Origin: Struthio camelus
Taxonomy: Eukaryota; Chordata; Aves; Struthioniformes; Struthionidae
Assembly (NCBI RefSeq): GCF_040807025.1
Contig: NC_090980.1
Location: 62,001 to 126,000, forward strand
Direction of reading: 5' to 3'
DNA: 64,000 nt
Both the position numbers and the translations under genes were made by a program. Shown here piece by piece: positions 38,088-47,575 of the stretch. The notes below the pieces were generated by a model that saw nothing but the letters and a program-made list of their open reading frames with translations, did no database searches and was not told the DNA's origin. Position 1 is the stretch's first letter, and each line of letters begins with the position of its first letter.

Positions 38088-41000
38088 TCACACGTACAGC
38101 GCCGGCGACATGACGAAGGCGCCGGACGGGTCGGCCACCGCCCCGTACAGGGGCTCCAGCTGCTCCGCGTAGTCGTCACCGTCCCCGTCGTCACCGTCAC
38201 CGTCACCGTCACCCGGCTCCGGCCGCTCGCGGTACCGCGGCGGTGGCGCCCGCCCGGACGCCGGGGCCCCTCCTCGCCCGGACGCCGGGGCCCCTCCGGC
38301 CTCGGCAGGCGCCGCCTCCGCTCCGGGCGGCCGCAGGGGCAGCAGCTGGGACTCGGGGGCCTGCGGGGGAGCGGGGTCGGGGCTGGGGGGGGCCCAGGCG
38401 TCCGGGAGGGGCCCAGGCGTCCGGGGAGGGGGGCCCAGGCATCCGGGGAGAGGGGCCCAGGCGTCCGGGGAGAGGGGCCCACCATCCAGGGGGGGCCCAG
38501 GTGTCCAGCGAGGGGCCCAGGCATCCGGGAGGGGCCCAGGTGTCCAGCGAGGGGCCCAGGCGTCCGGGGAGGGGGACCCAGGTGTCTGGGAGGGGCCCAG
38601 GCGTCCGGGGAGGGGGGCCCAGGCGTCCGGGGAGAGGGGCCCACCATCCAGGGGGGGCCCAGGTGTCCAGCGAGGGGCCCAGGCATCCGGGGAGGGGGAC
38701 CCAGGTGTCCAGCGAGGGGCCCAGGCGTCCGGGGAGGGGGACCCAGGTGTCTGGGAGGGGCCCAGGCGTCCGGGGAGGGGGGCCCAGGCGTCCGGGGAGG
38801 GGGGCCCACCATCCAGGGGGGGCCCAGGTGTCCAGCGAGGGGCCCAGGCATCCGGGGAGGGGGACCCAGGTGTCTGGGAGGGGCCCAGGCGTCCGGGGAG
38901 AGGGGCCCAGGCGTCCGGGAAGGGAGTCCCACCATCCAGGGGGGGCCCAGGCATCCGGGAGGGGCCCAGGCGTCCAGGGAGGGGCCCAGGTGTCCGGGGA
39001 GGGGGGCCCAGGCGTCCGGGAAGGGAGTCCCACCATCCAGGGGGGGCCCAGGCATCCGGGAGGGGCCCAGGCGTCCAGGGAGGGGCCCAGGTGTCCGGGG
39101 AGGGGGGCCCAGGCGTCCAGGGAGGGGGGCCCACCATCCGGGGGGGCCCAGGTGTCCAGCAAGAGGGACCCAGGCGTCCGGGGAGGGGCCCAGGTGTCCG
39201 GGGAGGGGGGCCCAGGCGTCCGGGGAGGGGGGCCCACCATCCGGGGGGGCCCAGGTGTCCAGCAAGAGGGACCCAGGCGTCCGGGGAGGGGGGCCCAGCA
39301 TCCGGGAGGGGGGGCCCAGGCGTCCGGCCCTGGCACTTACCCATGGCGGCTCCTGCGGCTTCTCGCGGGGAGGGGGCGGCTTGTAGGGCGGGGGGGCGTC
39401 GAGGCTGCGGCGGGGGGGGGGGGCGTCAGGGCTCGACACGCGTCTTGGGGAGGGCCCAGGCGTCCGGGTCCCGTGTCCCCGGGGTGGAGGGGGGGGTTTG
39501 GGTCCCAGGAGGGCCCAGGCGTCCGGGTCCCGTGTCTCGGGGAGGGGGAGGGCCCAGGTGTCCGGGAGGGCCCAGTGTCTGAGTCCCACGTGTCCGGGGA
39601 GGGTCCAGGTGTCTGGGGAGGGGGACCCAGGCGTCCAGGGAGGGGGCCCAGGTGTCCGTGAAGGGGCCCAGGCGTCCGGGAGGGGCCCCAGCGTCCGGGA
39701 TGAGGGGCCCCGGCGTCTGGGGGGGGGGGGGACTCAGGCGTCCGGACAGGGGGCCCCAGCGTCCGGGGAAAGGGCCCAGGTGTCCGGGGAGGGGGGCCCA
39801 GGCGTCCGGGGAGGGGGGCCCAGGCGTCCGGGGAGGGGACCGAGGCGTCCGGGGAAAGGGCCCAAGTGTCCGGGGAAAGGGCCCAAGTGTCCGGGAGGGG
39901 CCCAGGTGTCCGGGGAAAGGGCCCAGGCGTCTGGGGGGGGACCCAGGTGTCCGGGGGGGGGGACCCAGGTGTCCGGGGGGGGCCCAGGCGTCCAGGGAGG
40001 GGCCCAGGCATCCGGGGAGGGGCCCAGGTGTCCGGGGAGGGGGACCCAGGCGTCCGGGGAGGGGGACCCAGGCGTCCGGGGAAAGGGCCCAGGCGTCCGG
40101 GCGGCAGCCCCCCCCCGTCCCGTCCCCGCTCACTCGTCGGCGCCGCGGGCCGTGCGGTTCTTGCGCTGCTGGTGGCAGATGGCGCCGGCGGTGGCCACCA
40201 CGGCCGCGGCCACGATGCCGGCGATGATGCCCCCGACGATGGCGCCGGTGGCGCTGGCCCCGTCGCTCCGGGGCTGCGCTGCGGGGACGGAGGGGACGGC
40301 GAGCTGGCACCCCAGCCCCCCCCTCCACCCCCCCCACCCCGGGGACACGGGAGCCGGACGCCTGGGCCCTCCCGGACGCCTGGGCCCTCCCCGAGACGCG
40401 GGAGCCGGACGCCTGGGCCCTCCCGGACGCCTGGGCCCTCCCTGAGACACGGGACCTGGACGCCTGGGCCCTCCCCGAGACACGAGACCCGGACGCCTGG
40501 GCCCTCCTGGACGCCTGGGCCCTCCCCGAGACGCGGGAGCCGGACACCTGGGCCCTCCCCGAGACGCGGGAGCCGGACGCCTGGGCCCTTCCGGACGCCT
40601 GGGCCCTCCCCGAGACGCGGGAGCCGGACGCCTGGGCCCTCCCGGACGCCTGGGCCCTCCCTGAGACACGGGACCCGGACGCCTGGGCCCTCCCGGACAC
40701 CTGGGCCCTCCTCAGACCCGAACTCCCCCCTCCCCCCGCCCCAGGGACACGGGACCCGGACGCCTGGGCCCTCCCCAGGATGCAGGACCCGGACGCCTGG
40801 GCCCTCCCGGACGCCTGGGCCCTCCCCGAGACACGAGACCCGGACACCTGGGCCCTCCCGGACACCTGGGCCCTCCTCAGACCCGAACTCCCCCCTCCCC
40901 CTGCCCCAGGGACACGGGACCCGGACGCCTGGGCCCTCCCCAGGATGCAGGACCCGGACACCTGGGCCCTCCCGGACGCCTGGGCCCTCCCCAGGATGCA

Positions 41001-44000
41001 GGACCCGGACGCCTGGGCCCTCCCGGACGCCTGGGCCCTCCCCAGGATGCAGGACCCGGACGCCTGGGCCCTCCCGGACGCCTGGGCCCTCCCCAGGATG
41101 CAGGACCCGGACGCCTGGGCCCTCCTAGGACACGGGACCCGGACACCTGGGCCCACCCAGACACCTGGGTCCCTCCCCGGACGCCTGGGCCCTCCCCAGG
41201 ACATGGGACCCGGACACCTGGGCCCTCCCGGACGCCTGGGCCCGCCCTGTTTACTCTAGTCCCAGGTGGGGGCAGGGCGCCTCGGACGCCTGGGTCCCAC
41301 GGGGGGGGGGGGGGGGGCAGGGCTGGGAAAGCCCCCGCGTCAGCCAGCGCCCTGGCAGCTGGGCCCAGGCGTCCGGGCAGCGGGGAACCCCCCCCCCCCC
41401 CGCCGGCGACGCTGACTCAGAGACGGAAACCGCGGCAGCCCGGACGCCTGGGCCCCCACCCGGCGCGGCGGGAGCAGAGTCCAGGGGCCCGGAGGGCGGA
41501 GTCAACCGCGCGCCGTCACCCGACCCCGGGTGTCGCACAACCGCGCGCCGTCGCACGACCCCCGGGCGTCGCACGACCGCGCGCTGTTGCGTGACGCGAC
41601 ACGTTGCACGACTACACCCGTGGCGCTGCTCGCACAACCGCGCACGGTGCACGACGCCGGGCGTTGCACAAGCGCGCGCTGTTGCACGACCTCGTGCATC
41701 GCACGACCGCGCACCGTCGCGTGAGCCCCCGCACGTTGCACGACCCCGCACGTCGCCTGCCGGGCCGGCCGCTCCGCGGGGGCGAGGAGGGCTCAGCCCC
41801 GGGCGCGGGACACGGCGGGGGGCGTCCCCGTGCAACGCGGTGCATCCTCGTGCAACGCTGTCTGTGCCCGTGCACCGCAGCTGGCCCTCGTGCAACGCAG
41901 TGCATCCTTGTGCAAGGCCGTTTGTCCCCGTGCAACGTGGCGCGACTCGTCCCCGAGCGAAATGGTGCGCCCTCGTGCAACGCGGCACGTGCCCGTGCAA
42001 CGCGGCGTGTCCTCGTGCACCGCGACCCGTCCCCGAGCGACAGGGCCCAGGCGTCCGGGCGCGCGTCTCCCCCCGCACCGCCCCGGGGCCCAGGCGTCCG
42101 GGCGCGCGTCTCCCCCCGCACCGCCCCGGGGCCCAGGCGTCCGGGCGCGTGTATTCCCCCGCCCCGCCCCGGGGCCCAGGCGTCCGGGCGCGCGTCGCCC
42201 CCCGCCCCGCCCCGGGGCCCAGGCGTCCGGGCGCGCGTCGCCCCCCGCACCGCCCCGGGGCCCAGGCGTCCGGGCGCGCGTCTCCCCCCGCACCGCCCCG
42301 GGGCCCAGGCATCCGGGCGCGCGTCTCCCCCCGCACCGCCCCGGGGCCCAGGCGTCCGGGCGCGCGTCTCTCCCCGCACCGCCCCGGGGCCCAGGCGTCC
42401 GGGTGTGTGTATTCCCCCGCACCACCCCGGGGCCCAGGCGTCCGGGCGTGCGTCGCCCCCCGCACCGCCCCGGGGCCCAGGCGTCCGGGCGCGCGTCTCC
42501 CCCCGCCCACCCCGGGGCCCAGGCGTCCGGGCACGTGTATTCCCCTGCACCGCCCCGGGGCCCAGGCGTCCGGGCGCGCGTCGCCCCCCGCACCGCCCCG
42601 GGGCCCAGGCGTCCGGGCGCGCGTCGCCCCCCGCACCGCCCCGGGGCCCAGGCGTCCAGGCATGTGTATTCCCCCGCCCCGCCCCGGGGCCCAGGCGTCC
42701 GGGCGCGCGTCGCCCCCCGCACCGCCCCGGGGCCCAGGCGTCCGGGCGCGCGTCACCCCCCGCCCACCCCGGGGCCCAGGCGTCCGGGCGCGCGTCGCCC
42801 CCCGCCCACCCCGGGGCCCAGGTGTCCGGGTGTGTGTATTCCCCCGCACCGTCCCGGGGCCCAGGCGTCCGGGCGCGCGTCTCCCCTGCACCGCCCCGGG
42901 GCCCAGGCGTCCGGGCGCGCGTCTCCCCCCGCACCGCCCCGGGGCCCAGGCGTCCGGGCGCGCGTCGCCCCCCGCACCGCCCCGGGGCCCAGGCGTCCGG
43001 GCGCGCGTCGCCCCCCGCACCGCCCCGGGGCCCAGGCGTCCGGGCACGTGTATTCCCCCGCACCGCCCCGGGGCCCAGGCGTCCGGGCGCGCGTCTCCCC
43101 CCGCACCGCCCCGGGGCCCAGGCGTCCGGGCGCGCGTCTCCCCCCGCACCGCCCCGGGGCCCAGGCGTCCGGGCGCACGTCTCCCCCCGCACCGTCCCGG
43201 GGCCCAGGCGTCCGGGCGCGCGTCGCCCCCCGCACCGCCCCGGGGCCCAGGCGTCCGGGCGCGCGTCTCCCCCCGCACCGCCCCGGGGCCCAGGCGTCCG
43301 GGCGCGCGTCGCCCCCCGCACCGCCCCGGGGCCCAGGCGTCCGGGCGCGCGTCTCCCCCCGCACCGCCCCGGGGCCCAGGCGTCCGGGCGCGCGTCTCCC
43401 CCCGCACCGCCCCGGGGCCCAGGCGTCCGGGCGCGCGTCTCCCCTGCACCGCCCCGGGGCCCAGGCGTCCGGGCGCGCGTCTCCCCCCGCACCGCCCCGG
43501 GGCCCAGGCGTCCGGGCGCGCGTCGCCCCCCGCACCGCCCCGGGGCCCAGGCGTCCGGGCGCGCGTCGCCCCCCGCACCGCCCCGGGGCCCAGGCGTCCG
43601 GGCGCGCGTCTCCCCTGCACCGCCCCGGGGCCCAGGCGTCCGGGCGCGCGTCTCCCCCCGCACCGCCCCGGGGCCCAGGCGTCCGGGCGCGCGTCGCCCC
43701 CCGCCCACCCCGGGGCCCAGGCGTCCGGGCGCTCACCGAGCACGGAGAGGGCGACGGGCAGGCGCTGGGGCCGCGGCAGGCCGGGGTGGCGGACGACGCA
43801 GACGACGCGCTGCTTGTCGGCGGCCGGGCTGGGGACGAGGCTGAAGCGGCTGGTGACGGTGACGGCGCCGTCGGGGCCGGCGGGTTCGGCCTCGGCCTCC
43901 GCGCTGCCGCCCACCGGCGACTCCCAGGTGACGTTGGCGGCCGGGTGGCCGCCGGCCGCCGTGCACGTGGCCACGGGGACGGGCAGGCTGCCGGGCGCCA

Positions 44001-46561
44001 CCGCCAGCGCCGCCGCCTGGCTCCTCGGCTTGGCTGCCGGGCGGGAGCGGGAGCCTGAGCGGAGGGGCCCAGGCGTCCGGGCGCCGCACCCCCCCCCGCT
44101 GCTGCCCTCAGCCCGGTGACGAGGGGCCCAGGCGTCCGGGCGCGCCACCCCCCCGCTGCCCTCACCCCGGTGACAAGGGGCCCAGGCGTCCGGGTGTGCC
44201 ACCCCCCCCCCGCTGCCCTCACCCCGGTGACGAGGGGCCCAGGCGTCCGGGTGCGCCACCCCCCCCCCCCCCCCGCTGCCCTCAGCCTGGTGACGAGGGG
44301 CCCAGGCGTCCGGGCGTGCCACCCCCCTGCTGCCCTCACCCCGGGGGCGGAGGGGCCCAGGCGTCCGGGCGCGCCACCCCCCCGCTGCCCTCACCCCGGT
44401 GACGAGGGGCCCAGGCGTCCGGGTACATCCCCATCCCCACTGCCCCCACCTCAGTGGCAAAAGGGCCCAGGCGTCCGGGCTTGCCCCCCATCCCACCCAG
44501 CGGAGGGGCCCAGGCGTCCGGGCTGCCCCCCCCGTCCCACCCAGCAGAGGGGCCCAGGCGTCTGGGCTCCCCCTCCTCCCCCAGCAGAGGGGCCCAGGCG
44601 TCCGGGCTGCCCCCCGTCCCACCCAGCGGAGGGGCCCAGGCGTCCGGGCTGCCCCCCCCGTCCCACCCAGCAGAGGGGCCCAGGCGTCCGGGCTGCCCCT
44701 CCTCCCCAAGCACAGGGGCCCAGGCGTCCAGGCTGCCCCCCCGTCCCACTCAGCAGAGGGGCCCAGGCGTCCAGGCTGCCCCCCTGTCCCACTCAGCAGA
44801 GGGGCCCAGGCGTCCGGGCTGCCCCCCTGGCTCCCCCAGCAGAGGGGCCCAGGCGTCCGGGCTGCCCCCCGTCCCACCCAGCAGAGGGGCCCAGGCGTCC
44901 GGGCTGCCCCCCGTCCCACCCAGCAGAGGGGCCCAGGCGTCCGGGCTGCCCCCCCGTCCCACCCAGCAGAGGGGCCCAGGCGTCCGGGCTGCCCCCCGTC
45001 CCACTCAGCAGAGGGGCCCAGGCGTCCGGGCTGCCCCCCCGTCCACCCAGCAGAGGGGCCCAGGCGTCCGGGCTGCCCCCCGGCTCACCCAGCACCAGCA
45101 GGCGGGTGCTGGCGCCCTCGGTGCCGTCGGGGTAGGTGGCGAACTCGCAGGTGTAGACGCCGCGGTCGGCCAGGCGCAGGGGCCCCAGCAGCAGCGTGGC
45201 GTCCAGCAGCGAGCGGCCGCGGAAGCGCAGGCGCCCGCCGCCCTCGCCGGGGTAGCTGGGCGCCAGGCGCGGGTGCAGCACGGCCACGCTCCGCCGCCCA
45301 CCGCCGCCGCCGCTCCGCACCCACGTCACCTGGCTCACCCGGACGCCGGGGCCCGCGGCGCCCAGCAGGCAGGGCAGCACGGCCTCCTCGCCCACCAGCG
45401 CCACCACCTCCTCCCGCACCTTCACCCGCTGGCCGCCGGCCCCTGCGGGTACCCGCGCGTCGGCTCCAGGGGGCCCAGGCGTCCGGGCACTCCGGGGGGG
45501 CCCAGGTGTCCGGGGGGCCCAGGTGTCCGGGGGGGCCCAGGTGTCCGGGGGGGCCAACCACCGCGGGCTTTGGGGACCCAGGTGTCCGGGGGGCCCAGGT
45601 GTCCGGGGACTCAATCACTAGGGGCTCTAGGGGGCCCAGGCATCCAGGGCACCCAGATGTCCGGGGGAACCCAACTGCTGAGGGATCCAGGGGGCCCAGG
45701 CGTCCGGGGGGCCCAGGTGTCCGGGGGGCCCAACCACCGGGGGCTTTGGGGACCCAGGTGTCCGGGGGGCCCAGGTGTCCGGGGGGCCCAACCACCGCGG
45801 GCTTTGGGGGCCCAGGTGTCCGGGGGGCCCAGGTGTCCGGGGGGCCCAACCACCGCGGGCTTTGGGGGCCCAGGTGTCCAGGGGGCCCAGGTGTCCGGGG
45901 GGCCCAACCACCGCCGGCTTTGGGGACCCAGGTGTCCGGGGGGCCCAGGTGTCCGGGGGGCCCAACCACCGCGGGCTTTGGGGGCCCAGGTGTCCGGGGG
46001 GCCCAGGTGTCCGGGGGGCCCAACCACCGCCGGCTTTGGGGGCCCAGGTGTCCGGGGGGCCCAGGTGTCCGGGGACTCCAGGGGGCCCAACCACCACGGG
46101 CTTTGGGGACCCAGGTGTCCGGGGGGCCCAGGTGTCCGGGGACTCAATCACTAGGGGCTCTAGGGGGCCCAGGCATCCGGGGCACCCAGATGTCTGGGGG
46201 AACCCAACTGCTGAGGGATCCAGGGGGCCCAGGCGTCCGGGGGGGGTGGGGGTGGGGGCTCAACCACTGGGGCCTTTGGGGGCTCAGGCGTCCGGGGCCA
46301 CCCAACTACTGGGGGCTCTGGGGGGGCCCAGGCGTCCGGGGGGCCCAGGCGCGCGGGGTGAATGACGGACGGGGCTGCAGCGCGGGGCGGGGGTGGGAGC
46401 GGCTCGGACGCCTGGGCCCCTCGGACGCCTGGGCCCCTCGCGTGCCTGGGAGGTCCCGGGGAGGGGGGAAGGAGGAGGGGACGCACCGGGGGCCCAGGCG
46501 TCCCGGGGTCCTTACCGCAGAGCAGGCAGCCCAGCAGCAGCGCGGCGGCGGCGGCGGCCAT
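38088..46561 (-). CDS. NECTIN2: Nectin-2 cell adhesion receptor, two-Ig-domain model
   Basis: Calcium-independent immunoglobulin-superfamily adhesion molecule linked to actin through afadin. Exons: 46516-46561 (MAAAAAALLLGCLLC signal peptide), 45089-45442 (V domain, paired Cys in VLPCLLG and RGVYTCEFATYP), 43737-44033 (first C-type domain, VATCTAAG and RVVCVVRH), 40134-40278 (membrane segment GAIVGGIIAGIVAAAVVATA, then HQQRKNRTARG), 39341-39404 (DAPPPYKPPPPREKPQEPPW) and 38088-38360 (cytoplasmic tail ending FVMSPALYV, matching the human FVMSRAMYV afadin PDZ ligand). Total 392 residues against about 538 in human. The third Ig domain is not found in the 3.5 kb between the C-domain and membrane exons, yet their phases (1 and 1) join in frame. 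Either the domain is lost or its exons are missing from this assembly. Introns are almost wholly minisatellite. Confidence 0.93.
38390..40110. repeat. GGGGCCCAGGCGTCCGGGGA arrays in the NECTIN2 cytoplasmic-tail introns
   Basis: Two arrays, 38390-39330 and 39430-40110, flank the exon at 39341-39404. Units are 20-30 bp with a higher-order unit of about 175-180 bp (CCCACCATCCAGGGGGGGCC) in the first. Confidence 0.93.
40340..41255. repeat. Same core in opposite orientation (CGGACGCCTGGGCCCTCCC), NECTIN2 intron
   Basis: Roughly 40 units carrying GAGACGCGGGAGC or AGGATGCAGGACC spacers. Orientation is reversed relative to the arrays on both sides. Confidence 0.92.
41256..42045. repeat. CGTCGCACGACCGCGCGC and GTGCAACGCGGTGCATCC short arrays
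   Basis: 41256-41500 is low-repeat GC-rich sequence. 41500-41760 and 41825-42045 are 18-28 bp units with TTGCACGAC or CGTGCAACG. This interval lies where the third nectin Ig exons should be; no Ig motif (Cys or Trp pattern) is visible in either strand. Confidence 0.75.
42045..43730. repeat. CCCAGGCGTCCGGGCGCGCG minisatellite, about 44 copies
   Basis: Very regular unit of 37-39 bp: GGGGCCCAGGCGTCCGGGCG, CGCGTCTCCCCCCGCACCGC, CCC. Ends next to the donor of the C-domain exon. Confidence 0.94.
44060..45080. repeat. GAGGGGCCCAGGCGTCCGGG minisatellite, NECTIN2 intron 2
   Basis: About 23 units of 38-60 bp with CCCATCCCACCCAGCAG or CTGCCCTCACCCCGGTGAC spacers, filling the intron between the V and first C exons. 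Confidence 0.93.
45465..46350. repeat. GGGGGGCCCAGGTGTCCGGG minisatellite, NECTIN2 intron 1
   Basis: Units of 20 and 62 bp (CCAACCACCGCGGGCTTTGG). A block with CACTAGGGGCTCTAGGGGGC is duplicated at 45616 and 46149. Confidence 0.92.
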
Positions 46562-46735
46562 CGGCGGCGGCTCCGCTCTGCCCGGCCCGGTTTGACCCCG
46601 CCCGCGACCCGTCCCGCCCCGCCCGGCCAGGTAGAGACCCCGCCCACCCCCAGGCCCCGCCCACCCTCCAGGTAACGGCCCCGCCCTCCCCCAGGCCCCG
46701 CCCACCCGCCAGAAGTTGCTCTCGGCCGAGTTAAC
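46562..46735 (-). promoter_or_regulatory. NECTIN2 promoter with GC boxes
   Basis: Upstream of the NECTIN2 ATG are some eight CCCCGCCC or CCCGCCCACC boxes (Sp/KLF type) in 170 bp with no TATA. BCL3 ends immediately beyond, so the two genes are packed tail to head. Confidence 0.6.
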
Positions 46736-46747
46736 AAAAAAAATCGT

Positions 46748-46753
46748 TTTAAT
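46748..46753 (-). terminator. Candidate BCL3 polyadenylation signal ATTAAA
   Basis: Minus-strand ATTAAA within the only AT-rich patch between BCL3 and NECTIN2 (T-run on the minus strand follows). Confidence 0.5.
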
Positions 46754-46829
46754 TTGTCGCTTTCTAATACGAAACGGGGAATCCGCGGCGGGGGGGGGGG
46801 GGGGGGGGGTTAATGCTCCTGGATGGCGC

Positions 46830-47575
46830 CCCCGGACGCCTGGGCCCCCGGACGCCTGGGCCCTTGTCAAGTCCCGGACGCCTGGGCCCCCGGACGCCTG
46901 GGCTCCGCAGCTGGAGGTCCGTGGAGGGGTCTGTCCTTGCGCCCCGGACGCCTGGGCCCCCGGACGCCTGGGCCCCGCGGCTGGAGGTCTCTGGAGGTGT
47001 CTGTCCTTGTGTCCCGGACACCTGGGCCCCGGACGCCTGGGCCCCGGACGCCTGGGCCCTGCGGCTGGAGGTCTCTGGAGGTGTCTGTCCTTGTGTCCCG
47101 GATGCCTGGGCCCCTCAGCTGGAGCTCTTTGGAGGGGTCTGTCCTTGCGCCCCGGACGCCTGGGCCCTTGTCAAGTCCCGGACGCCTGGGCCCCCGGACG
47201 CCTGGGCCCTGCAGATGGAGGTCTGTGGAGGGGTCTGTCCTTGTGTCCCGGATGCCTGGGCCCCTCAGCTGGAGCTCTTTGGAGGGGTCTGTCCTTGTGT
47301 CCCGGACGCCTGGGCCCCCGGACGCCTGGGCCCCACGGCTGGAGGTCCGTGGAGGTGTCTGTCCTTGCGCCCCGGACACCTGGGCCCTTGTCAAGTCCCG
47401 GACGCCTGGGCCCCCGGACGCCTGGGCCCTGCAGATGGAGGTCTGTGGAGGGGTCTGTCCTTGTGTCCCGGACGCCTGGGCCCCCGGACGCCTGGGCCCC
47501 GCGGCTGGAGGTCTGTGGAGGGGTCTGTCCTTGTGTCCCGGACGCCTGGGCCCCCGGATGCCTGGGCCCCGCGGG
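46830..47575. repeat. CGGACGCCTGGGCCCC minisatellite, BCL3 3' UTR
   Basis: Units of 16-60 bp with CTGGAGGTCTGTGGAGGGGT CTGTCCTTGTG spacers; same core as the NECTIN2 arrays, reversed. It would be part of the BCL3 mRNA if the ATTAAA signal is used. Confidence 0.9.

Noticed and set aside
40290-43730. Third Ig domain of NECTIN2 in the repeat-filled intron
   Set aside because: No paired-cysteine, Trp or DxGxYxC-type reading found in the minus-strand frames.
41251-44919. Minus-strand ORF of about 1,220 codons with an Ig-like segment
   Set aside because: The Ig-like part is the NECTIN2 first C-domain exon; flanking sequence is minisatellite.
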